From Strongylocentrotus purpuratus (lineage: Eukaryota; Echinodermata; Echinoidea; Camarodonta; Strongylocentrotidae): a stretch of 64,000 nt of DNA. The notes beneath the pieces are model-generated. The model was not told the origin of the DNA. It made no database searches and saw nothing but the letters and a program-made list of their open reading frames with translations. How positions within the stretch are numbered: position 1 is the first letter of the stretch; each line of letters opens with the position of its first letter. The stretch spans positions 22,423,389-22,487,388 of the forward strand of contig NW_022145601.1 of assembly GCF_000002235.5 (NCBI RefSeq), in the 5' to 3' direction. Made by a program: the position numbers and the translations under genes. Of this stretch, positions 17,713-28,490 are shown piece by piece.

Positions 17713-20017
17713 GATCGAGCGATGGAGTAATTGGTAAATCTATTCGTACCGATCATGTGTGACCAACCACCCGGCGTTGATATTGAATAGAAAAGAGGTT
17801 GATCAGCATCCTCCCCCCTCAAACACGTTTAATGAGATACAGTTACATGCACTAGCTGACAGAAGCTACAGTTTAATTAGAGTATTAACTAATTTTGGAA
17901 GTGGGTTCTCACCGGATTTGCCTTGACCACGAAGTCGATCATCAGCCATGCAGAACACCATGAACGTCCGCGTCATCATAATGCAGCTGCCAAGACAACC
18001 AGTTGCTACTGTTTATCCACACTTATGGCTATTTTCAGGCTTTGGCATCCACGATCGTTTTTTTGTTGGTGTAACCCTTCAAGCAATTAAGAGTATTTTC
18101 TCTCATCTAGCTAGTTACTTAATTCCATCTTGAACAGCCTGTTTGCATCTGTAGTAATACATTTTACAGTCCAACTCACTCTGCAGGCATCTAACGCTCT
18201 ATATCCCATAAAATTGCATTTGTGTTCATCACACCGCTAATATTTCGAGAACCTTTTAGGTGGAAATGATGCCAGTGGTAAGTAGTTTTGAAAATATAAC
18301 TATCTAACATAATGTTTTTCATTTCAACTTATTCTTCTAGTCAGTCACAAATTGCGTAATGTTGTTGGTATTATTCCACGTGTCTTCCTTTTTCTTTGAC
18401 AGTATGGGAGAATGGGGAAGTCGAACGAAAATCATATCATACTAAATTTTACTGTGCAAATTGGAAATCTTGTGTGGGTTTTCAATTTACACTATGGCAT
18501 AGTAATACTAATTATACTAAGCTACAAATTGAATTATATACTTATAGTCATCATTCCTATTTTCCTTAATTAGATTCAAATAATCATCAGAAAGGAGGTC
18601 ACAAACAAAGAATAGTGCTATAGTTAAAGTGAGACATTTCCCTCTCCAAAATGATAAATGTACGATGTTCACACGTAAATTCCTCGTGATGAGTTCCTAA
18701 GGTGTAAAGCTTACATAAGAAAAGCTACTTAGCATATATAATAGAGCTCAAGTTATACTAATCATGACAATTAAGCTTATTGTTTGGTATTTTTAACTCT
18801 TAGGGAAAGGAAGAGAAGCCTTATTGGAGATTGAGGTCCGGCATCATTACATGCATGCTTCTCGGTACGTATAATATACCGGACCGATAATGACGTGCTG
18901 GTGGGGAGGAGGGGCTTAGGACGGTCCCCCCCCCCCCGCCCATTTTTTCTTCAGTTTCTTTCTCATTTGAGTGTAGCGTTCAAACATACCACTTCCTAAG
19001 CTTGTACTAATAAATGTCGGTTCATGGGGTAGTTAGGGGTGCAGTCGACCCGATTTTTGAAGCTGTTTCTGGGGCTGAACCCGACGGCTACGATCAGACT
19101 GACAACCTCTTTTTTTGTCCATGAGTTATATGGTCTAACTTCAAGTATCTTCAAGTTAGATGAATAGAATGAGTTGACAGTACTTAGGAACAGGCTAACA
19201 GAAAGAATATTTTATCAACCAATTTATTGGATGCCCTCCCCTATATTAAAAAATGACTCCCCTATTTTAAAGACTATTATGAACATGTTTCATTATTGAC
19301 TTTTAGATTTGCACGTCGAAATAGTGGACTGCTACGTACGACGTCCTTTTAATTATATGGACGTCCCACGTTACTGCCAGTGCCTCAGAAGGACGTCACA
19401 CGTAGCAGTCCACGCAACTCTAAAAGTCGCTATCTGTGACATCCATATTTTTAAGAGAAGGGCCCGGGAGGGGTGAAAATACATGGGCCTGCCAATTTTT
19501 CACAATAACCACATTGAAGCTAGTCCGGGGGAGGAGATGGTGAGGGTGGGTACTATAATGCCCTTTGCTAAGCACAAAAACAACAACAACAACGTCAGCA
19601 ACACCAGTAGAGAAACATAACTCTTCCCCCCTCCTCTTCACTCTACCTCTGTCTCTTATTCTCGTTACTTTTCTTCTTTAACTCCCCCCTCATACATTAT
19701 CTCTTTACTTTCTTTCTCTCCTTCCCTCCTTACCATATTTCTTTGTTCACGTCTTTCTCTTCCTCTCTCTCCCATATTGTCTTTCCCTCTCATTCACACT
19801 GCCTTTCCTATATCCCTTCTCTCCGCATACAATAAACATAAACCAATAACTAACCATCTATAAAAGTAACTTACTAACATAACTATATTAGTAAACAAAA
19901 AAAACAACTGAAGAGAAAAGCAATAAAACATCAATGAACCAAATAATAAAAAATCAACATCCACTTCGAAATGTTGTGTTACAATGAACTGTTATTTTCC
20001 GTAACACTCATTGACAG
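17713..20017. other. region upstream of first visible gene B exon
   Basis: Gene B must have at least one more 5' exon (signal peptide, first Met), because the 20018 exon starts in phase 1. I could not place it. A possible 18-nt micro-exon is at 18260-18277 (acceptor CCTTTTAG, donor G|GTAAGT, phase-1 compatible), but this is weak. The rest is AT-rich with a C-run near 18930 and CT-rich DNA at 19640-19830. Confidence 0.4.
19324..19413. repeat. 90-bp hairpin with 25-nt arms
   Basis: GTGGACTGCTACGTACGACG and following CTCCTT-type bases at 19324-19348 pair with 19389-19413 apart from a 2-nt mismatch; loop about 40 nt. Each arm contains GACGTC. Confidence 0.8.
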
Positions 20018-20242
20018 CATTAACATTTATCTCTCTGGATGTGAGTGATGCGGCCAGTAACAATGGGTTAAACCTGAACTACACCTTACCCATGCTGAAC
20101 GAGTGCAATGAGATAATGCTTCCCAATGGCAGCATGGTGCAGACCATCCCCAAGCTCGCCGTGTCACCCGAAGTAGCAGCTTTCGTCGATGGAAAGAGTT
20201 TACCCTGTAGTGGAACTGAACAGAGGGTGTGCAAATATCCTG
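20018..20242 (+). CDS. gene B exon: N-terminal Cys-containing segment
   Basis: Acceptor CATTGACAG, donor TG|GTTAGT; 225 nt, phase 1-1. Encodes TFISLDVSDAASNNGLNLNY and then segments including NECNEIMLPNGS and PCSGTEQRVCKYP. No recognised domain; looks extracellular (Cys, N-glycosylation sequons NYT and NGS). The exon is called from phase agreement with the EGF exon. Confidence 0.72.
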
Positions 20243-22143
20243 GTTAGTAATTATTTATTTTTTTGTCATCTTCTTTTGCCTCTTTGTTTCATTACAGTTT
20301 TAAGATTTAAGAGATATTAATTTCAATTCATGACATTTTGAATAGCGTTCTCGTTTACGAATCGCCAATGGCCTCAAACGCTTATCCTAAATGCACATTC
20401 ATCTTATACTTTGCTTGCAAATGAGTTGTTTGAATTCTTTTCATGTGGACCAAATGTAACTTTACTTTCTCTTTATTCGTAATGTGTGTCATGTGTATGT
20501 CATGCATGCCTCCATTTATTTTTGTAGACTGTTATAGTAATCCCTGTGAAAATGGCTGGTGTGAGGAGACTATGCAAGGTTACCACTGCCATTGCTCGAC
20601 TGGGTTTCAAGGACACAATTGCGATGAAGGTGAGTACACCACTAGAGGCTTGTTCAGTTATGGCGCAGTAAACCGGAGAAGAAGAACAAAACCGCCATTT
20701 TTTACTTCAAAACTAGTTATTTAGTGGCAACTGCTTGCAATAAATGTCTTCATTGGGCGTATTCATTGCGCTCTCCAGTGGAATTATACATGTAAACAGA
20801 AGTATGAAACGTGTTTTACTTTACGTTATCGTAAAAACACCGCCGCGATTTTACCTTCTCGGTTATGCTGTGTCATTGTCTGAACGCGCCTTAACCCTTT
20901 GGTTGGAGGTTTCCCTTTTTCTGGGACACACTGTAGAGATATTCGATCGAATTCTGGATATTTACAACACTATTGTACCTTTAATTTTTTAGACAGGTAG
21001 ATATTTGTAATGATTTTCAACGAGAAAAACAATGAAAGGGTTGCAACCAGATTCAGATTCAACATTTTGTAAAGTACTTATGAAAATAAAAGCAGGAAAA
21101 ATATAAATTTGGAGGGATTTGAAGGGATAGTTGAATTCTGTTTTCAGACCGCCATTACCTTCAAATTGCATGGTTATTGTTCTTATTCTTATTTATGACA
21201 TTTATAGTGCCCTTTTAGAATTGCTATGAAGGTAAATTTTGACCCCAAAATGTGTTAAATTTAGCCAATAGTATCATACTAATTCAGGTCCACTATCCCC
21301 CAAAAAATGCGGTGACCGGTAATTAATTAATTAATTAAAAATAACAATACATGGGCCGGCTGGTTGTGCGTACTATAACCAACCCGAAAAAGCCAACAAA
21401 AAAGCCAACATCGGCATTGGCTGAAATGCGACGTAAAAGGCGCTATTTCGTTTTTTCAACGGCTTTTTCAAATTATCGAATATTTGTGGTGGTTGGTACA
21501 CAAGTATTAGAAATCGTTATATTTATGGATATTTCAGCCGTCTCTAAACCGATTTTGATCAAACAAAGATGATTTTGTCATTTAAATTGTATGTTCTTTC
21601 AAATTTGACACTCGGATTTTCATTATCTAACAAAAAAGTTGTTCTGTGTAGCGCCGTCTGCAACAGAACTCAACTATCCCTTTAGGGGTCAAAAGTACAG
21701 GGATTATTTAGTGCCATTTCGCCCCCAAACACAAAATTTAAAAATACAGAGATAGAATTCCTTTTGCAGGACTCAAAACGAATCCTTAATAATAGATTCA
21801 GGACTGTTAGGAAAGGGAAAGGGGGGAGGCGGTAAATTTTGTCCGCGACTTTTTTTTATATTGCTCACCGTTCTCGGAAATCTTGCAGGCTCGATTAAAG
21901 CTTTTCTTTTATTTCTCTTTTTTATTTCACTTTCGTTTGACAGGATTGGTAGCACTTCATCGTGTCGCCCCCAGTATTGGCGGATCCAGGGGGGGGGGGG
22001 CCGGGCCCCCCCCCCCTTGAGAAAAAAAATCATGTAAAATCACTTGATTTTTACCTTTTTTGGGGGTTGGGCGCTCAAGGGGGGGGGGGTGCAAATAGAA
22101 TTTTTTTTGAGGATCAAAAAAAAAAAAAAAAAATGTGCTCTGT

Positions 22144-22177
<34 letters not shown>

Positions 22178-25100
22178 ACTGAGCGACTTTTCGGCCGGCG
22201 CGATTTTCAAATTTTCGGGAGCAAAAAAAAAAAAAATTGTGCGCCCTCCCCTAAGAAATCCTGGATCCGCGCCTGGTCGCCCCTTCCCCTTTTTGTAAGC
22301 CATTGGGTGGCATATATGGAGAATAAGATTCTGATTTAAAGAATTATGGCTATGTACAGTTACCTTTTTATAAATATTAAGAAGATTTCGATTAAAAAAA
22401 CAAATTTGAATCTGAATCATAAGGCAGAAGGGGGTGTTTCAAGTGTGAAAGTACCTGTGATAACAATTTTAACCATTTATTTCTCTCCCACTCTCCCTTC
22501 CTTCCCCCCTTTTCACCTATTTTTAGGGAGGGATGTGGGTTGGGGGCTGTTCCACATTTGTATCACTTCATTGCGTTTATAATTGTTGTATGTCAGCTCC
22601 CTCTCTGTCCCGATATCAAAAATAAATCAACAACAAACATAACGAGTGTTATGTCAAAGAAGACCACCGATATTGACTGTATTTGTTTTTATCCCACGGC
22701 ACATTATAAATGTTAATGCCTCCACGAGTATCATTTCAAAAATGGAGTGTCAATAGATATGAACATCTATTATCTTTTAAGCTATTGATTTTGAACATTC
22801 ATATTTTAATCTGTTATTATTCGGCAGATTTACCTGCAACAAGACGTGATGAAACAGCTTTGTTAACACCGGAGACCACTATCTCAGCAATATCATCATT
22901 GACATCAACATCAGATCCTTCAACAACTATCATGACTAGTGGTATGCAATAATTTATTCTCATGCAATAACCACCCCTATCTCTCTCTCTCTCTCTCTCC
23001 CTCTCTCCTCCCCATCTCTCTCTCCCTCCATTCTTTCTATCTCCCCCTTTTCTTTCCCACCCTATCTTCCCTTCTTTCTCCCGATTATAACACGTATTGG
23101 GTATGACGTCAAACTATGTTTACGAAGTTTGGAAAGCATCAGAATAGGAGAATGGACCTAAAAGGTATTCGCAAGTGAAAATTGGGTGAAAGAAGAACTC
23201 GTCTAGACGATGCCCTTCATATTACAACCCGCATTATTATGGAAGGTACATGCACCGTATTGATATGTTGTTATTTCCCCAAACTTTTATTTATAAACAC
23301 TTTTTAGGTCCATTCTCCTACGATTCTTTCCAAACTTCGTAAACACAGTTTTTCAGTATCCCTTCGCGCACACTGATTTTACGCTTTTTTTCCAAAATCA
23401 CTCATGCATTACCGTCCAGGCACCATTTTGTATGTTTCGGGTCTATTTTCTTGGCTTCCTTTCTACCACACGGACAAAATGGTGCCTGGATGGTAATGCA
23501 TGAGTGATTATGGAAAACGGAAAGTTCAGTGAGCACGATGGAATGGTAAAGACTATGTTTAGGAAGTTTGGATATTCGCTCGATGTTACAGACTTCTAAC
23601 AAATTGTCCAAGATAGTCCATATGATGCTCTTTCGTTCTTCCCCCTCTCTCTCCATTTTCTCTTTATTGTTTAATTTGTTTATCACATCACTTTCAAAAG
23701 ACTTATATGTACTTAATTTTGTGTATTGTCAACAATGTTAATATCCCCTCGAATGAAGGTACATTTGCTTGGTGTTTTTTTTTAGGGAAGATAGTCGTGT
23801 GCAGAAGGTCATACTCCGTTGACACAAGACTTGGTGGAAATACTGTACAAGTCTGCACACAGCAAACCCGTAGTCCTTACAATTAATAACCCCCCCCCCC
23901 CCCCAGTCTTTCGGAGAGACTTCTGGATGAGGAAAAATGAACGACAATGATTTTACTATATGGGGGAACGCTTGGAAATTCGGTGGTTGACAAAACCGGT
24001 TATTTGATAAAAATCCTAACGGTATCAAATAGCCTATTAAATCCCACTACTACGTGTCTTTATCCATATTTCCATACGTTGTATACAGAACCTTTCGTTA
24101 AGATATTCGTGGCAGACTCTGGAGCGCACAAGATATTTGTCGCAGACTTAAAAGAAGAATTAGTGTTCACATCCATCCCATCTACGATGAACCCAGAATT
24201 CTTAGAGTATGACTCTAAGATGAAGAAGCTCTATTGGAATGATGTTGTAGCCAATCGAATATATCGAGCAAATGTGGACGGGTCAAACAGAGAGGTTGTG
24301 ACTTTTGCCAGCAACGAGGGTAGGTAGAGTTAATTATGTTTTAGTCAAACTCCCAGTTCACACGACACTTTGTAAACTAGTAGTTTACATTGTGGATTTG
24401 TGGATACATTTCCATATGATATAATATAATTTCATTTCATTTTATCTGAAAATGATTAAATAATAGAGTTTTATCCGTTGTGCTTGTTCTTTTACTTCAC
24501 TTTCAAGTGTTCTTTTACTGACTTAAACGAATTGTAATCATATCCTGAATTGTAATGATGCAGTATCTTGACCAGCCACATTTGATTATTCTTAATTTTT
24601 ATATATCATTTCTGGCAGTTTATATTATAATTCGTATTACCAATTTGAATTTGAAGTTTATTTACACCACTCTTGTTTAGCCACTCATGATTAGTGTAAT
24701 TCATATAAATATACTTCCGACAATACCATTCTATTGTTATTCTTAAAAATACTTATCATGATCCTGTCATATTGCTCCGGTTGTCTTATTTTCGCTCGCT
24801 GGACGTATATAGCAGACGACAATCGGCGGATTAGACGACACTTGGTAGTGAATTTGTATGTGAGATTGCCTTGCTAAATATACAAGAACGTTTTCCATAT
24901 CTTTAAACTATCATTGATATCTGATAATTAAACAGTTATTAAAATAAACCTACCAAACTACATAATATAATGAAATACTTGACTTAAAGTAGGGGAGTTT
25001 TGTAAATAATCGAATAGTCCATGGTGATCATGAATATTCATGTTTTTGCTTACCTCGGCAAAATGTTTGCTATTACTAAATGGAAAAATTACGGTGGGGG

Positions 25101-28100
25101 GTTGGATGCAATGGACATAATGAACCAAGCAGAAGTAATCTCTGATAATTCATGCTTCTTATCCTCCGTGTGCTTGACCTATAATCTTACAATCGCTTTG
25201 CAAACTGAGTCCAAAGTTCGACTAGTTTCACATGTGTAAATGGCGAGCTTGCAACCTATTTTGATCAACTTACGGTGGGTGAACTTTCAAAAGTAAATGG
25301 GACATAAGGGTTCCAATGACAGAGCTAGTGATAACTTACGTCGGGATGGATGTGCTTTTCGTTTAAACAAAAAATTATTATTATTATTATTATTATTTTT
25401 TTTTTTTTTTAAATATTTCTTTAAAACGATTTTTTGGGGGGGTAAAATTCCATAGGCTAACATGTTAGGCTGCTGACTCTGACGATAGGGGGCGTTGTCG
25501 AATGAGACTAAATGGAGCTATATGTATTTCTTGTTTGTTTTAAATATATCATATATGTACCATTGTCGTTTTTATGTTTATTTGATGTATTTTTCTCACG
25601 GCCCCAATGGAAATCAGTCTTGTAATTGTTTGGGCTTTTTTAACCGTGTATAAATAAAGATATCAATTCAATTTAATTCATTTCAAATGAATCTTCTTAA
25701 CTTCGTATCGTTTCCTCTATATCGTAGCATCTGCAGGGGTTGCCATTGCGAAGAACACGGGTATGCTCTTTGTCGCTTATCCCATGTTAAACAAGATAAC
25801 ATCAATGTCGATTGCACCGGGCAGCCCCATACCAGGAATTGAAGTTTACTTTGGATCGCAAAGTGTAAGAGAACCAAGAGTATTGGAAGCCGATGAGGAA
25901 AAAGGGTGGGTATTATAAACGATTTGCTTGAACTCTGGGCACCGTTTCGCGAGACTGTCATAAGTATAAGTTCGTCGAAAATAATAACTCATTTATGCGT
26001 GTTATTAAATTTAAGACGTGAATCGACGGGATGTTGGTGAACAAGTTTTTAAGACGGTTTCGTAAAATGATGATAAGATTACATAAAGGGTTGTAGGAAA
26101 CCTAACCCCTGGACATTCACGCCCGGATAACAACCCCCAGTCAACTACCCTCTTGGACAACTACCCCTTAGGACAACTAGCCCCAATAAGGCAACCACCC
26201 TCTAGGACGACTACCCACCAGGACAACTATCCCCGGACAACTAACCACAGACAGCTACCCCTAGGACAACTACCCCCGGACAAATACCCCGTATGATAAC
26301 TACCCCCTGCACTACTACCCCGGACAATTACCCTCCAGACAACTACCCCCTATGACGACCATCCTCTACGACAACTACCCCCTGACAACTATTCCAGGGG
26401 GTAGTTGTATGGGGTTTGTTATCCGGGGGTAGATGTCTTGGGGGTAGTCTTCCTGGAGGGTGGTTGACCTATATAGAGGGTAGTTGTCCTCGGGGGTAGG
26501 TGAATGGGGGTGTTTATTCGGGGTGGATTTCCAGGGGTAGGTGTCCGGATACGGCATAAAGAAGTTATGTTGACATCACCTTTTAGTGTATTACTTTGAG
26601 CAATGTTAAATTTTGTATAGTTCTTCCTAGATAATTGTAAAATGATTTTGATCGGCCCCTTTTAAACTTTCAACAAAATTGAGTCAATTTTTTTTCTCCA
26701 TTTTGATCATGCTAAAAACCTTCTATTCTACATCGATTTTTATGTACCACAATAGCAATCTTCAATGGCTTTTCTCTAACAATATAATAACCGACCGGTT
26801 TTTCTTTTTTTTTGTTTCAATTAAATGTACAGATATCTTTACTGGACTATGAGTGGAAAAGTTGCTCGCAAACTGCTATCTGGATCCGGTGATACTGAAA
26901 TTATATACAAAAGCATGGATTCCGAAGAACAGTTTGGATTCAGCATTGACATAATCAGTGAGTATTCATTAAGATTGACATTTATTTTGAAATGAACTTG
27001 ATGATAGTGTCAACCGAGAAACTAGAGACTTGTCAGATAATGCTGCGGTACACCGCTGAACGTTTTGTTAACGTGTATATAAATGAATGTCATGTGTCGA
27101 CTAACCCTTTTTCAAAATCCTAGTTTTTTTCATTTTACTTTGGTTACATAAATATCAAATTCCGAGAAAAATGATACCAAGATGAATAATCTTAAGTGAA
27201 GCGTTTTAATTTTATCGCTATTTTTGTGAAACGATGTCGTTTATGAAATTGTGTGATGGCCGGCAGGCTCCCAAAATCACCAGCTGTGCTGACGAACAGA
27301 GGACAAGTCGTTAACATCCGTACCAAGTGCGTAATAATAATAATAATAATAGGCATTTCTATAGCGCCATCTATCTAGATAATTCTATTCCGAGGCACAT
27401 TTATTATTACCCCGACTTTAGCCTAGCAGCCGATAATACAGCACTCCAGCATTTCAAAGAATTAATTCCTGCCAGGTACCCATGTACATCACCTGGGCTG
27501 AGTGTGGCAAATGTAGAACAATGTCTTGTCAAAGGACATTAGTGCCGCGGTGGGACTCGAACCGCGGACCTTGCGATCGACAGTCCGGTGACGTATCCAC
27601 TCGACCACGACACCTCTACGTAATAGGGGACAGAGTATTTGCAGGGGGAAAGCTATATTTAAGATCTTTAAAAATCATTGTAGAAAATCAATTCGAGTTT
27701 GGGTCCCATATATATTTGTATTATATATACCCTTATATGTTGTATTAACAGGACATCTACATGACATGTATATATATATATATATATAGAGCACAGACTG
27801 ATACATTAACAGGACATCTGGTATATTAACATTGCCCTAACCTAACCCTAAATTCAAAACAATATAACTAATTAAACTAATGACTTATGAATAAATATAT
27901 TGTTTCTTGTGAGGTCTATAAGTTTCCTCTGCCTGTAAACGTACGTGAAGGGCAGTAATTATATTGTTTAAACGAAAATGTCCTGCTAATGACCATGTCT
28001 ATAATTATGGCTAATTCTTGTTCGCTACATTATGTCCTTCTAATGACGGTGTAAGATGTTTTATATATGTATAAATAACAATAAATGGAAGGTATGCACG

Positions 28101-28464
28101 CCAGGATGTAAGTGATAGGTAAGCTTGTTAATGAGTACATTTTTTTTTCTTCTCTCCTTTGTCAGGGAAATTACGTCGTATCTTCTTCTATAGCCTTACC
28201 ACGAATAAGGTTTTCTACAAAGATGTGGACATTCCTCACAACACATCGTTTGCTCAAGAAGTGATCCATGATTACTGGCAGCGTCCAAACTTGCAACTCC
28301 GATCCTTGAGCTACTTCAATGAGGTCCTCGTTTGGATCGCGAGATACAACAATACGGGAGTTATCGGTATCGCAATAGGCTATGATGATGACAACGGATG
28401 GCTCGAGATTAAAGAGGTCGACCAGTTCATGACACCTAGCGGAACGCAAATAATCTTACCATGA
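20018..28464 (+). CDS. gene B: secreted EGF / Ser-Thr linker / YWTD propeller protein (seven visible exons)
   Basis: Exons 20018-20242, 20528-20629, 22828-22941, 24089-24319, 25728-25905, 26833-26957 and 28166-28464 join in frame to at least 424 residues. Order: a 75-residue segment with at least two Cys and no domain I recognise; one EGF-like domain; a 38-residue Ser/Thr-rich, probably O-glycosylated stalk; one YWTD propeller (about 277 residues); stop. The first four introns are phase 1, the usual arrangement for shuffled extracellular modules. By family, YWTD propellers sit next to EGF modules in LDLR/LRP, nidogen and related proteins; this order without LDLa repeats or membrane anchor is not one I can name. 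The true N-terminus is not found. It is the tandem paralogue of gene A. Function is inferred only: extracellular binding. Confidence 0.88.
20528..20629 (+). CDS. gene B exon: single EGF-like domain
   Basis: Acceptor TTTGTAG, donor G|GTGAGT; 102 nt, phase 1-1. Six cysteines with EGF spacing (C-x4-C-x4-C-x8-C-x-C-x8-C): DCYSNPCENGWCEE, then YHCHCSTGFQGHNC. No calcium-binding D-x-D/N-E consensus is apparent at the start. Confidence 0.92.
21121..21684. mobile_element. short TIR element, family T1 (GGGATAGTTGA ends)
   Basis: Left end GAAGGGATAGTTGAATTCTG and right end CAACAGAACTCAACTATCCC are inverted over about 22 bp. The interior includes ATTAATTAATTAATT and is shared with the larger copy at 28491-30175; the copy at 51158-51430 shares the ends and right half. 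No coding region. Lies in the gene B intron after the EGF exon. Confidence 0.75.
21972..22275. mobile_element. hAT-type short element with perfect 8-bp target duplication
   Basis: GTCGCCCC at 21964-21971 is repeated at 22276-22283. Ends are CAGTATTGGCGGATCCAGG and, reverse-complemented from the right, CAGGCGCGGATCCAGG. An 8-bp duplication with CAG-type ends is the hAT signature. The interior is mostly G, C and A homopolymer (C-run at about 22146-22177), with no transposase. Confidence 0.85.
22828..22941 (+). CDS. gene B exon: Ser/Thr-rich linker
   Basis: Acceptor TTCGGCAG, donor G|GTATGC; 114 nt, phase 1-1. Encodes 38 residues of which roughly half are Ser or Thr (TPETTISAISSLTSTS and on), a likely O-glycosylated stalk between EGF domain and propeller. 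Confidence 0.78.
23327..23572. repeat. palindromic repeat, about 100-nt arms
   Basis: The left arm (23327-23430) ends ACTCATGCATTACCGTCCAG plus GCACCATTTTGT; the right arm (23474-23572) is its complement with modest divergence, around a 43-nt loop. A third, related inverted segment lies at about 23106-23175. The gene A intron (about 333-450) keeps the left arm but not the right arm. Confidence 0.75.
24089..24319 (+). CDS. gene B propeller exon 1
   Basis: Acceptor GTATACAG, donor G|GTAGGT; 231 nt. Encodes KIFVADSGAHKIFVADL and KKLYWNDVVANRIYRANVDG, a YWTD-type blade; equals gene A 1452-1682 in length and phase. Confidence 0.92.
25728..25905 (+). CDS. gene B propeller exon 2
   Basis: Acceptor ATATCGTAG, donor GG|GTGGGT; 178 nt, phase 1 to 2. 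Encodes GVAIAKNTGMLFVAYPMLNK and then PRVLEADEEKG. Confidence 0.9.
26100..26560. repeat. fold-back minisatellite (both orientations)
   Basis: About 290 bp of degenerate GGACAACTACCCCC units switch near 26395 into about 160 bp of the complement (GGGGGTAGTTGTCC), making a large imperfect inverted repeat. It lies in the gene B intron between propeller exons 2 and 3; gene A has the G-rich orientation alone at 9040-9280. Confidence 0.82.
26833..26957 (+). CDS. gene B propeller exon 3
   Basis: Acceptor ATGTACAG, donor A|GTGAGT; 125 nt, phase 2 to 1. Encodes GYLYWTMSGKVARKLLSG, keeping the Trp that gene A lost. Confidence 0.9.
27330..27622 (-). mobile_element. tRNA-derived SINE
   Basis: On the - strand it begins with a tRNA-like head: box A TGGTCGAGTGG and a perfect box B GGTTCGAGTCC (+ strand complement near 27550-27560), followed by a body and an (ATT)n tail, seen on the + strand as (AAT)n at 27331-27352. 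A close copy is at 57651-57932 and an old one at 61140-61375. Absent from the matching gene A intron. Confidence 0.88.
28166..28464 (+). CDS. gene B terminal propeller exon with stop
   Basis: Acceptor CCTTTGTCAG; open to TGA at 28462-28464. Encodes RRIFFYSLTTNKVFYKDV, SYFNEVLVWIARYNNTG and a short tail. No transmembrane segment. A possible AATAAA lies at about 28653, inside a transposon-like repeat. Confidence 0.9.
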
Positions 28465-28490
28465 TTTCGTCTTTTAAAAATCTATCTGTT

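Noticed and set aside
21962-22420. Pro- and Gly-rich frames
   Set aside because: Translation of homopolymer G/C runs in the hAT-type element.
26100-26560. CRISPR-like array
   Set aside because: Degenerate minisatellite without regular spacers, in a eukaryotic intron.
27541-27622. tRNA gene on the - strand (perfect box B)
   Set aside because: It continues into a SINE body and (ATT)n tail, is repeated at 57651, and the acceptor stem does not close well; a SINE head, not a tRNA gene.
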